A stretch of 64,000 nt of DNA from Escarpia spicata (lineage: Eukaryota; Annelida; Polychaeta; Sabellida; Siboglinidae), in contig OZ023213.1 in NCBI GenBank assembly GCA_963995525.1, positions 15,920,033-15,984,032 on the forward strand, read 5' to 3'. Positions 11,301-19,868 of this stretch are shown piece by piece. Both the position numbers and the translations under genes were made by a program. Every line of letters begins with the position of its first letter. Position 1 is the stretch's first letter. The notes under the pieces were generated by a model. The model did no database searches, was not told where the DNA came from, and worked only from the letters and a program-made list of their open reading frames with translations.

Positions 11301-14300
11301 AAAAAAAAATTGAATTAATTGGCGACACCAGACGATGTCGTTAGAAAGGATTTTGTATGTATAATTCATATGTTGAAGTACAGAATTAGTTGTTGGACAA
11401 ACTTGACTGTAATAAATTTCCAAATTAATCGTTGAAACATGACCACACAAAAATATTATTTGTAAGTATAATATATACAATAATCCAGAGCAGAAAATTG
11501 GTATCTTACGTGTAGAGTGGCAAGATAACGGCACCGTCGCCAGGTGTCGCCTGTGTCTGCTGCAGTAAGACATCGAGAATATGACCAGGACTGTGTCGCA
11601 GCAAGTACATCGCCGTGTTGACCAGTTGTTTTGCATCACGTCTACAATCTTCTGTGTCTTTCGGCCTGAAATAACACATAACTTATAGCAATATTGACAA
11701 CATGGTGGCATCTGGTGACTCAAAGTTGAACTACGATTGTGTGACACTTTCCGCAAGCAGGCACGCTGTCATATAAACGCAGTGCAGTCAGCGTCAGACC
11801 GTATCATAAGTTAACACTACGAGTATTGGCACTACACGAATCATCTATGACAACCAGGGTTAGGGTCAATTATAATTGTAATTTGTAATTGTGTACTTAA
11901 TTACAATTACGGTGTAATTGAAATATATTAAAGTATCATAATTGTAACTGATTTTGTGTCGTAATTGGCCATTGTAATTGCCTTAATTGTTCAATTACAA
12001 TTCAATTACTTTCCCATCGTTTATCCAATTGTTGGTGAAACTCCCAGAACTGTTTTTTATTTCATCATGAAAACCAAGGCTGTTTCCCTCTGAAATCACC
12101 TTCCCTCTCATACTCCCCATTTTGGGGGTGTTATAGTCAGACAGTGACTCTTTCTGGTGAACATGGGCAGAGAACAGCTGTCTGCCTGTCCTACCACAGT
12201 CATGTTGCATAAAGCATTTAGCAGTGTCTTTCCAAACAATCAGTCATCCATGGACAGGCACAGTGCCAACTAGTCTTTATTTGCCTTATTGACTTGGCAT
12301 ATTGGAAGCACTGATAGAGAGATAAAAACATGGCTTCTCTTCCAATTGGGAGGGCATATAGAGCTGACCCATTGAAGCATTACCTCTAGCAGTAGCAGGC
12401 TTCAGCAGTTGACAAGTAGGAGGCCAAGAACAAATGATAGGCCTGTGGTCCAGTGCTACACAGACTAGCTGTACTAATTGTAATTTAGTTAAATAACTAA
12501 CACTATCCTTTCACTGTGGAATTATTTTCTAGTAAGCTTGAGGGCAGCAGGGTGCTGAGAAGCCAATTGTGTGGTAATGATCCAAGATATATCATTAGTT
12601 CTGTTTATATTATTTTAAGCGAAAAAAAAATCCATTGTAATTGACAATTATAATTGAATATATTTTGGGACGGTAATTGTAATTGAAATGAAAACTAATT
12701 GTAATCGTAACTGTAATAAAAAATTATCCTATCATGTAATTGTAATAGATCAATGTAGTTGAACCCAACCCTGATGACAGCACGTCAACCGAATCTTTTA
12801 TCATTCTTAAATTTTGGCACATTAAAGCCATGTACCTTTGAGTTTGGGTGATTGTTTCTTTAGGTTATCCACGTTACTCAGAACAACATTATTACAAAAT
12901 ATTCACAACTCGTACAGTGTCTAGTGATTAACAGTTGAACTATGGAATATTGTGTAGTGGTTTAATCAAATACCACACAAAATATATGTGTAACATCTAA
13001 TGTAATCATTTTTTTTCATAAACATGTACATAGTTGTCATAACAACACTGGCGATATTGCTAAATATAAATATGCGTGGGATGATGTTGAATGATGGAAT
13101 TAACGCACTGACGTATAAAATTTAGGCAAAAATGTTGTTATAATGACAAAATAGAGGTAGGCCCAGATACTAGATAAGTGCCTATTTTTGATGTTGCTCC
13201 GTGCATCACACTAACTTCCGAGTGTCAAGGCGATCCTTCACCAACCAATTTTATCATCATTATCCAGTAACCACTCATCTCTGAATCTACTCTCATCCAT
13301 AAGTCAAGGCATGGCGATTATCAATCTTAAACTGAATAACGTGAAGGAAACAAAATTAAAAATAAACGGTGCCTAAGGTCTACTGTGAAAACAGTAGTAA
13401 TGATGTTGTATATATCTATAACAATACTGCTAATGTGGTATATGCCGAAATGTGGGCTCTGTCAACCTGAGGGACAGGAGACTAGTATGGGCTCAGTCAC
13501 AGGCCTGGCCTTGGGATGTAGAGCCCACATTTCTCTAACTTAATCTCTTAATAAACGTCATTCATTTGGCCTTCTTTCATCACTATTCATGACTTGTGTT
13601 GGTGCTTGCATAAAATTAAAAATAAACAAGATGTACGCCGATGAGCGACACGCGGAGAAAGAATGCATCCAACTGGTTCACATGGCGACATCTAGTGATT
13701 ATGTCTATGGTTATTTCATGTGGCGCCATCTACTGAATCACGTCACCGCTCATTTTCATCTTCCTCCATGTTTTTTGGAAAATTGTCCAAAATTTGTATC
13801 ACTGATATTTACGATAAAAATTACTGACGCATTCGACAAAATATCATCACAATTATTTTGTCGACAACTCGTCACTAATTTGCTTGAATGTTCATGAATA
13901 TCTGTTTCAAGAACATCCAGGATCTTGTACCTAATAACCTCCTATGTTTGTGTAATATAAAAAAACGTAGCAATTAGCATCAATCAATATAAAAAACATT
14001 TGTTTTGCTAGCATTTTTATACATCGATGTACAAGTATTTTTTATAATACTTGCCTGGTTGAGAGAAGAATGACGTCCAGGTACACAGACAACATGGCTG
14101 CCGTAAGGTCATGGTAGGTCGGACGTCGCTTGAACTACAACAGAAGTTACCGAAAGACTCAACAAAGTAATATTTCAAAGAATACACTGTGTATTATGCC
14201 AAAGGGTATCTTGGAAATAAGATCGGGTACTCGGAAGTACTCGGTAATTTACAATATGTAACCAAGTCTTCGAATTAGTGTAAAGTATAATAAACATGTT

Positions 14301-17300
14301 CATCTTCTATTCTACTAACAACTTCAAACAAATACACAATTACAAATGCTACTAATTTTTTATTTACCATATACATAAATATTTACTTGCAAGTTCTTCA
14401 GATATCAACCGATCAGTCATGTCTGATTCAGACTGGGGCGGTATAGGATCATCACAAAAATGCAACCATAACAGCAACGGAATAAAAAGGACTACCTCTT
14501 CTGATGCCACGTAGCAGTGGTTGCAGAAATGGAGGAACCGCTTCAGGTCCTGTTCCAGTATCGCCAGTCTGTGAACAAGTTAAGAAATGCCTTGTTACCC
14601 TCCTCCTTCTGTAATCGTGGGTGGGCCTGTCCTTTGTATGGATCCTCACGTTTCCTTCTATTTCCATCACTGATTCTTCAGTGTTGTCTCCACTAATATG
14701 TCCCCCTCGCTCTCTATTCCCCCTCGCTCTCTATTCCCCCTCCCTCTCTATTCCCCCCTCCCTCTCTATTCCCCCTCCCTCTCTATTCCCACACATACGA
14801 TGCCCAATCCTGGGAGCACTCAACGCAGCCAAACAACTTTGCCTTAAAATGTCCCGTGTCTACAAATCTGCCTTTTACCAACATATAACATGACACCTGA
14901 TGTGCATCGACAGGAGAGAGATGTGGCAAAGCAGAAGGAGCAAGCAGCAATCGGTTATGACAGGAAGACTGTGTTAAGACGTACGAAGGCATGCAAGAAT
15001 GACAACTGGAGAGAGAAGGCTGTCGCTAGGGAAAAGAGGAACGTGACAACAGCCATGTTGGTACTGTGGTACAAGAACGAGGAAAAAGGAAAACATGCAC
15101 TTGACGCTACATTCAGACGGCCTAGTTGGTAGAATCCTAACCTACAGCATTAATCAACATCTGATTCTTATGCACAGAATGTAGGTTTAGTGTTGATGAC
15201 CAGATCTTGTATTATACCAAATAAAAAAATATTCTCAGATACAATATTCATCATTATTCATCAAAAATGTTGGATGAAGTAACAATCAACTAACCCTTCT
15301 GGCCTCAGTCCACACAGGAAGTCTTCTGTCAGATGCTCCGCAAGTTTGCTATGTAAAATGAGAAATCATTTAAATGTCAGTGATTGAAGTGATTCACATG
15401 TTTCATTCAACATCAAACTGTTTATAAGCAGGACTGTTTTTTTGTAAATATATATAAAACAGAACAGTGCATACACAAAAGGATTCTCTCCAGGATCAGA
15501 AATATTACAAAATAAATAGTGTTACATGGGGACACATTTAGTAACCATTATTATTGAAATCAAAAGATTTCTTAGGTACAAACACTTGACAAACTCTAAC
15601 AGGGAAATATTTATTAATTTCTTTACACTACCAGCAGTACAATAGAGCCTGTCTTGAGCGACCACCCATACAGCACTGTCAAAGTGGTCTCTCAGGACAC
15701 GTTGGAGGTATATAATGAGAACAACCAGAGGTGTTCCGTCGGGCAGACAAGAGGGCAAGTTAGAAGCAAGTTTTTAATGGACTGAAAGTGAATGGACAGG
15801 AGATATATGAATTGAGATATGCCGACGACACAGCATTAATATCCCATACAAAAGAAGGACTGGATAAATTGATAACTACTGTTAAAGAGCACAGTGAGAA
15901 AGAATTGAAACTAAACATCAAGAAGTTAGATTGTGGATGTGAAGAGATGTCAAGAACCATCAGAAGTCATAGTAGATGGCGAGGAAATAGAACGAGTGGA
16001 AAGTTTTGAATATCTGGGGTCATTAATAGAAGCGGATGGAGATGGGACTAAAGAGATCAAGCGGAGGTTGGCAATGGCGAGTAAAAAGTTGACGGAGAAG
16101 AAGAAGCTGTGGAAAGCAATGAACAAACATATGAAACTACGAATTATCCGAATGTGCATATTTCCAATTACAGCTGTACTACGTATGGATGCGAAACATG
16201 GACTCTTAATAAGAACATTACTAAATGTATAAATGCATTTAAAAACAAGTGTCATATTTTGATTTCTTCAGACCAAAACCAATCAGTCACACTTAATTCA
16301 GACTGGGGCGGTATTGGATCATCACAAGAAATATCAGTCAGCAAGACCTCAATAGATGCCTGCCATCAAATATAACAACCAAGATACACAACGGACACTA
16401 ACAAGTGTAACGATGTTATCTTTTAGGTTAGAAGATTGAATACATTACTGCCACTCTCTGGACTGGGCAAAGGTCACTCGAATGGCGAGGTGACCGTATT
16501 AGCAATACAAATTTCCCACACCATACTGTTAAAGAAATAATTTTGGACTGTGCTAAGGGTGACCTTAATTGTGAGATGGCTGTACCACAGAGGTGACCGT
16601 AAATCGAGGTTCAACTGCAGTGACTTGCAGACCACTCTGCCATTATTTCTTTCTCTAGTAAATGAACTGGTTGCATTAGGCAGGCAGTCACTCACTGCTG
16701 ACATGTTACTGTTAGGAACAATCTGTGCCTAGAAATGTGGTCGCCCAAAACAGGTTCTACCGTGAGCAATTAATAAGACGACGAAAACCTTGTGTATAGC
16801 TTCATCGTTGTTTGCAGAACTTTGTTTGTGACAGCGCAGGCGCAGGTCAAGGTCACATTCCATCTAAGGTCAGCTAGCCACTGCAGCTCAGCCGGTCCGG
16901 TGAAATCGGCTCGTCTGCCCTAAAAATGATTTTGATTTGTGAGATTTCTTCCATTTTGTGTGACACTAATAATGAAGTTAACATAACGTAATGATACTGA
17001 AGGATGCAGTGTTCTATATGAATGCAACCCTGCCAAGCTCTATAAATGTTGTAGTACATATGTCACCACTCATCAGATCAATGGCTGTGCAAAAATTATA
17101 ATGCATCATGCAAGACAGGTATCTAGGTTATGTGCCTGCAAGTATGCATTCACACACAATCATGCATGTTTACATTACCATTTTGATCGATCCAGGTGGC
17201 CTTTTCTTTCCCAGACTATCTGAAATAAAATTACCTCCATTATAACAAGCATTCTAAACAATCAGAAGTAAAATTTTGCAGGTAAATGTAAACACAATGG

Positions 17301-19321
17301 AAATTGTTCCGATCAAATTGAAGAAATGATCCCCGTGGTAACTACATCCAGTACATTATATCTTAATTCACTCAATGGACAGAATAGTCGATATCACGTA
17401 CACTTGGTATTGTTTCTATGGGTAGGCCAAACAGCTAAGCCGTAAGCCATACGATGTTTCCATTAGTCAGTAAATACTTCCCATTTTCTAGTGCGTACCT
17501 AAAAACGGTGACTTGAAGCAGCTCATTTTTTAGAAACTTACAATAAAAAATAATGTGTACAAATAAAAAGCAACAACTTACGTGCTCTCCTCTTCCTGTC
17601 CTCTGATGGTGAGTTTGTGACATTTTCCCCTGAGTGGTCCAGCCCCTCATGTTCACTTTGCTGTAGGACACGCCTTAAAAAACAATCATATAAACAACTG
17701 AGGTATCATCGCATAAAAAAATTATTAACATTTCTATGTCATATTTATTCAGGTGGATTAAAATTCAGCTATTGAGAATCAGAAAGCGTGCGGTATTGTT
17801 GGAATGCAAATTTGGTCAATTGTTGTACTATGCATCCATTCACAAAGGTCTGCATGAAGAACTTGTTACATCGGACATTGGAAAGGTCTGTAAATGCTAA
17901 TCTGCCTAAATTGACTAAAGTGATGTCGATATCAATGAACTAATGAGAATTTATCATTTTAAATACGTTTTTTTATTAATTTGTTGACATACCATGACCT
18001 TTTCTAATCAGACACTGTACGTTTTCAGCCACAAATTTTTTTCTCTCTCTATAATCCAACATATTTAACTTATCAATTTATTTTCATGCGTCCAACTACA
18101 TACGGTCATTATGGCATTCAACTTACCAACTGTGCAACTCTGACCGACTGACTTTGTGTCAGCTTGACCATCACCCATTTACACATGCCAAAACATAATG
18201 CAACTGGCAAGATTCTAATTCTAATGGCACTAACTTTTTGTGTTTGACAAGTCTGCGGTATCTTGGGAGGTTTCCCTGCAGCTCACTCTTAAGTTCCCCG
18301 TCTGGCAGCTTCTCTACGGCTCTAAGGAACAGTTTCTCCAACTGTACACCTTGGCATTCGGGATCTGTTCAAAATAACAAACACAAATACTATAATCATT
18401 TTTCTTAGTACTACGATACCAATACAGTAGCAGCACTACAATGCCATCTGAAAATATTTTTGTGATGTAATGGTAGTTTTTATGAGCATAAATAAAAGTA
18501 AATTCTTATACACAGCAGTATCCATTATAGCTACATTTCTGCCTAATTGGAATATCTCAATGCCTTAATTCAACCATTCCACATAATTTCTAGCATGTAA
18601 CGATATAAAATATTGCGTCTTAGTCTCTCAGAGGAATTTTTTAGACCCAAAAATAGCTTAGATTTTTGCCAGTCTTCATGCTTGAAATGAACGATATATT
18701 ATAACAGCGCACGTTAGTGCAAAGTTTGCAAGTGCTACTTGGGCCTTAAGCGTGCACCAAGATTCGATATTTGTAAACGTTATAAACGATTATTGGAGAT
18801 GTATAATAATTAATATCTACACAATGAAATCACTTTCAAAAGATGAGGACCGAATTCACCAGTTTGGGCCGACATCACTTAACAGATACAATATGGGCTG
18901 AATACACCACCCCATTCACGCCTAATATTATAAATGATCATAAACTTAATACTAGTGCCGTGGGCCGAATTCACAAGAAATGTGAACATAACCATGGGAC
19001 GAGATCACCAACACCCAATAAAAGCAACAGATGTCAATTACGGTCGAGTAGATCAGGGCAATGATCTAGACGTAGATAAGTGCTACCACTGGCAGTGTCA
19101 CTGTCTGGTGTCTCAGTGTCTGTCAGTAGGTGAAGTCTGAACTGAAAAAGCTGAAAATGAGCACGTGGGCCGTGACAGCAGATGCCGCGTAGTATGCGAA
19201 CGGCGATTTCCCTGAAATTACCAAACTGGACACTTGATCTCATGTATAAAATAATTGGATGCTAACCTGACTTTAACTTTCTTCGGATAATTTTGACAAA
19301 TTTGATGGCTTTTGCTTCCAT
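5120..19321 (-). CDS. Unrecognised protein-coding gene hosting snoRNAs (12 coding exons)
   Basis: Coding exons on the minus strand in transcription order: 19321-19267, 18364-18235, 17673-17582, 17219-17174, 15348-15295, 14568-14496, 14134-14055, 11665-11510, 11182-11068, 9420-9268, 7161-6997, 5322-5164 (or to 5120). All junction phases agree, giving about 425 residues. The start is the ATG opening MEAKAIKFVKIIRRKLKS. The N-terminal third is basic and includes KRPPGSIK. The middle looks helical (for example LKRFLHFCNHCYVASEE), and the C-terminus is acidic and low-complexity. I see no signal peptide, membrane segment or known catalytic motif and do not recognise the family. The gene is divergent from SETD1, and its introns 4, 6, 9 and 11 carry snoRNAs. 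Terminal-exon joining and the frame change near 5,203 are the weak points. Confidence 0.72.
5632..5704 (-). ncRNA. C/D-box snoRNA copy 12, host intron 11
   Basis: C box GTGATGA (5,696-5,690), the conserved guide, D' CTGA and D CTGA (5,643-5,640). Outer TGTGT/ACACA pairing gives a terminal stem specific to this copy, which shows the stem is kept while its sequence changes. Confidence 0.85.
6159..6225 (-). ncRNA. C/D-box snoRNA copy 13, host intron 11
   Basis: C box GTGATGA (6,220-6,214), conserved guide, D' and D boxes, and a perfect ATTCC/GGAAT terminal stem. Confidence 0.87.
6553..6618 (-). ncRNA. C/D-box snoRNA copy 14, host intron 11
   Basis: C box ATGATGA (6,613-6,607), conserved guide, D' CTGA, D CTGA (6,561-6,558) and a TTTCC/GGAAG stem. 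The segment before D is two bases shorter than in other copies. Confidence 0.84.
6997..7161 (-). CDS. snoRNA-host gene, coding exon 11
   Basis: Acceptor TTTGCAG. It encodes a polar, acidic stretch starting MLTEDTQMTDTR and ending DKDATTLP. The donor CCG/GTTCGT is weak. Without splicing here the frame stops at TAA 6,990-6,988, an alternative C-terminus. Confidence 0.62.
8160..8670 (-). other. Intronic stretch with short unexplained minus-strand ORFs
   Basis: Within intron 10 (7,162-9,267) two overlapping minus-strand frames (8,519-8,331 and 8,671-8,447) read partly like protein (for example GKWKKAVMDSLGWDLI) but have no match I can name. It may be an old transposon fragment. The rest of the intron shows nothing recognisable. 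Confidence 0.25.
9268..9420 (-). CDS. snoRNA-host gene, coding exon 10
   Basis: Encodes RAVQVAAPAGYSEWLCDQNV and on to DTIDLLLD. Acceptor TTTGTAG, donor GTAAGT. Confidence 0.78.
9566..10033 (+). mobile_element. SINE-like retroposon R2, longest copy, with 45-bp target duplication
   Basis: The flanks 9,521-9,565 and 10,034-10,078 are the same 45 bp with one mismatch, so 9,566-10,033 (468 bp) is an insertion. Its 3' part matches 13,368-13,611 and the reverse complement of 32,030-32,390. It ends TTGGTGCTTGCAT without a long poly(A), but has AATAAACG upstream. No tRNA-like promoter boxes are evident. It lies in intron 9 of the minus-strand gene. Confidence 0.75.
10574..10644 (-). ncRNA. C/D-box snoRNA copy 15, host intron 9
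   Basis: C box GTGATGA (10,637-10,631), guide ending AATACCGCCCCAGT, D' CTGA, D CTGA (10,583-10,580), and a perfect ATTTCT/AGAAAT terminal stem. The sequence between D' and D differs from the array type (AATTAAGTGTGACTGATTGG), making a second subtype shared with copy 17. Confidence 0.88.
11068..11182 (-). CDS. snoRNA-host gene, coding exon 9
   Basis: Encodes KALETVNVNRNPALYTKYML and on to SATLFE. Acceptor TTGTAG, donor GTGTGT. Confidence 0.78.
11510..11665 (-). CDS. snoRNA-host gene, coding exon 8
   Basis: Encodes the stretch from PKDTEDCRRDAKQLVNTAMY to GAVILPLYT. Acceptor TTTCAG, donor GTAAGA. Confidence 0.78.
11855..12773. mobile_element. Non-autonomous hAT-like DNA transposon
   Basis: Ends are inverted: it begins CAGGGTTAGGGTCAA and ends TTGAACCCAACCCTG. 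The flanks ATGACAAC (11,847-11,854) and ATGACAGC (12,774-12,781) are an 8-bp duplication with one mismatch, as hAT elements make. Subterminal regions are packed with AATTGTAATTG-like repeats. No transposase frame is present. It lies in intron 7 of the minus-strand gene. Confidence 0.75.
13195..13920 (+). repeat. Interspersed repeat R1, copy 2, interrupted by an R2 insertion
   Basis: It aligns with 1-580 apart from the 244-bp insertion at 13,368-13,611. No coding domain is recognised. Confidence 0.65.
13368..13611 (+). mobile_element. SINE-like retroposon R2, 5'-truncated copy with 16-bp target duplication
   Basis: The 16-bp AAAATTAAAAATAAAC occurs at 13,352-13,367 and 13,612-13,627, while the homologous site at about 160-190 has one copy and no insert. 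The insert is the 3' half of the element at 9,566-10,033. Inside, GAAATGTGGGCTCT (13,447-13,460) is the exact reverse complement of 13,520-13,533, a potential hairpin. Confidence 0.85.
14055..14134 (-). CDS. snoRNA-host gene, coding exon 7 (GC donor)
   Basis: Encodes FKRRPTYHDLTAAMLSVYLD followed by VILLST. The donor reads CAG/GCAAGT, a GC-AG intron, and phase to exon 8 is kept. Confidence 0.75.
14387..14465 (-). ncRNA. C/D-box snoRNA copy 16, host intron 6
   Basis: C box GTGATGA (14,455-14,449), guide ending TATACCGCCCCAGT, D' CTGA, D CTGA (14,401-14,398). Outer TTGCA/TGCAA can pair across an internal loop. The D'-to-D segment differs from all other copies, yet the guide is unchanged. It begins about 30 nt after the exon 6 donor. 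Confidence 0.85.
14496..14568 (-). CDS. snoRNA-host gene, coding exon 6
   Basis: Encodes LAILEQDLKRFLHFCNHCYV followed by ASEE. Acceptor TTCACAG, donor GTAGTC. A snoRNA begins only about 30 nt into the following intron. Confidence 0.75.
14697..14797. repeat. Pyrimidine-rich 16-17-bp minisatellite
   Basis: About six copies of CCCCCTCGCTCTCTATT and close variants, in intron 5 of the minus-strand gene just upstream of exon 6. Confidence 0.85.
15295..15348 (-). CDS. snoRNA-host gene, coding exon 5
   Basis: Encodes KLAEHLTEDFLCGLRPE between acceptor ACATAG and donor GTTAGT. Confidence 0.72.
15780..16250 (+). mobile_element. LINE reverse-transcriptase fragment
   Basis: Plus-strand frames encode YELRYADDTALIS, which contains the RT YADD box, then VESFEYLGSLIEADG and an RRLAMASKKL stretch typical of the region after the catalytic core. 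Stops and a frame change near 15,940 show it is dead. It lies antisense in intron 4 of the snoRNA-host gene and ends about 12 bp before snoRNA copy 17. Confidence 0.85.
16262..16332 (-). ncRNA. C/D-box snoRNA copy 17, host intron 4
   Basis: C box GTGATGA (16,325-16,319), guide as copy 15, D' CTGA, D CTGA (16,271-16,268), and an ATTTCT/AGAAAT stem. About 100 bp beyond its C box are also shared with copy 15, so the two arose by duplication. Confidence 0.88.
17174..17219 (-). CDS. snoRNA-host gene, coding exon 4
   Basis: A 46-nt micro-exon encoding HSLGKKRPPGSIKMV. The donor GTAAAC, 5 nt beyond a nearer GTAATG, is chosen because only it keeps the frame into exon 5. Confidence 0.6.
17582..17673 (-). 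CDS. snoRNA-host gene, coding exon 3
   Basis: Acceptor TTTAAG and donor GTAAGT. It encodes a polar, probably disordered stretch ending SPSEDRKRRA. Confidence 0.72.
18235..18364 (-). CDS. snoRNA-host gene, coding exon 2
   Basis: Acceptor GAACAG. It encodes a charged helical stretch beginning DPECQGVQLEKLFLRAVEKL and ending RYRRLVKHK. The donor is GTTAGT. Confidence 0.75.
19267..19321 (-). CDS. snoRNA-host gene, coding exon 1
   Basis: Starts at ATG 19,321-19,319 and encodes MEAKAIKFVKIIRRKLKS plus one base of the next codon. The donor is GTTAGC. Confidence 0.7.
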
Positions 19322-19837
19322 TGTTTTAACAGTTCAAAAATGAGGAAAAGAAACACGACCACTACCACAAACCATATTTGTTAAACGCGCGCTGATTTGT
19401 GCAAAATGTTGCGACGAGACCAATCAGAATTACGATCACATATATTTAGTTAAAGCGCTAGTTTGCGTCCGTCAATACGCATCAAATATACGCCCTCATC
19501 AACATAACATCTTTTCTATTTGTAAATAATTAATATTGATATATATTCGATATATTTTACTATAATAGCACAAGTTATTAGTATATGATTGGAGGAACAT
19601 ATTTTAAAAACGAAACTAATAATCGGAAAATGCCGCTATACATGCGTAATGCACTATGGGATGCTGAGTAGTTTGGTTTGGACGGCATCATGAGTTTTGT
19701 ATGGGATTTCCAAAACAGCTTTGCTGTTTTCGTCGAACTTTTGCGTGTCGAGAGCATCGCATTACTGCCGCTGTCTTCATAAGATTCTAATTTGTTCACT
19801 GGCACGAAATTGTGGCTCTATAATTGCTACATTTGCG
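19322..19837. promoter_or_regulatory. Divergent promoter region between snoRNA-host gene and SETD1
   Basis: 516 bp separate the two opposed start codons. A CCAAT box, ACCAATCAG, lies at 19,419-19,427 and can be read by NF-Y from either side. No TATA box stands out at a fixed distance from either ATG. Shared regulation is inferred from the head-to-head layout. Confidence 0.6.
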
Positions 19838-19868
19838 ATGGACCACTTTAGAAACTTTGATCACTCCA
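19838..19868 (+). CDS. SETD1: SETD1 coding exon 1 (start)
   Basis: ATG followed by DHFRNFDHS, donor A/GTGAGC in phase 1. Exon 2 has no in-frame ATG before the conserved block and needs a phase-1 partner, so this ATG is the best nearby start. Supported by phase only. Confidence 0.6.

Noticed and set aside
748..16332. A second rRNA guide just before the D box
   Set aside because: That segment varies among the copies while the D' guide does not, so it is unlikely to be a conserved guide.
19690..19720. ATG at 19,690 as the SETD1 start
   Set aside because: Its frame reaches a stop, and its possible donor (GTATGG) is in the wrong phase for exon 2. The ATG at 19,838 fits.
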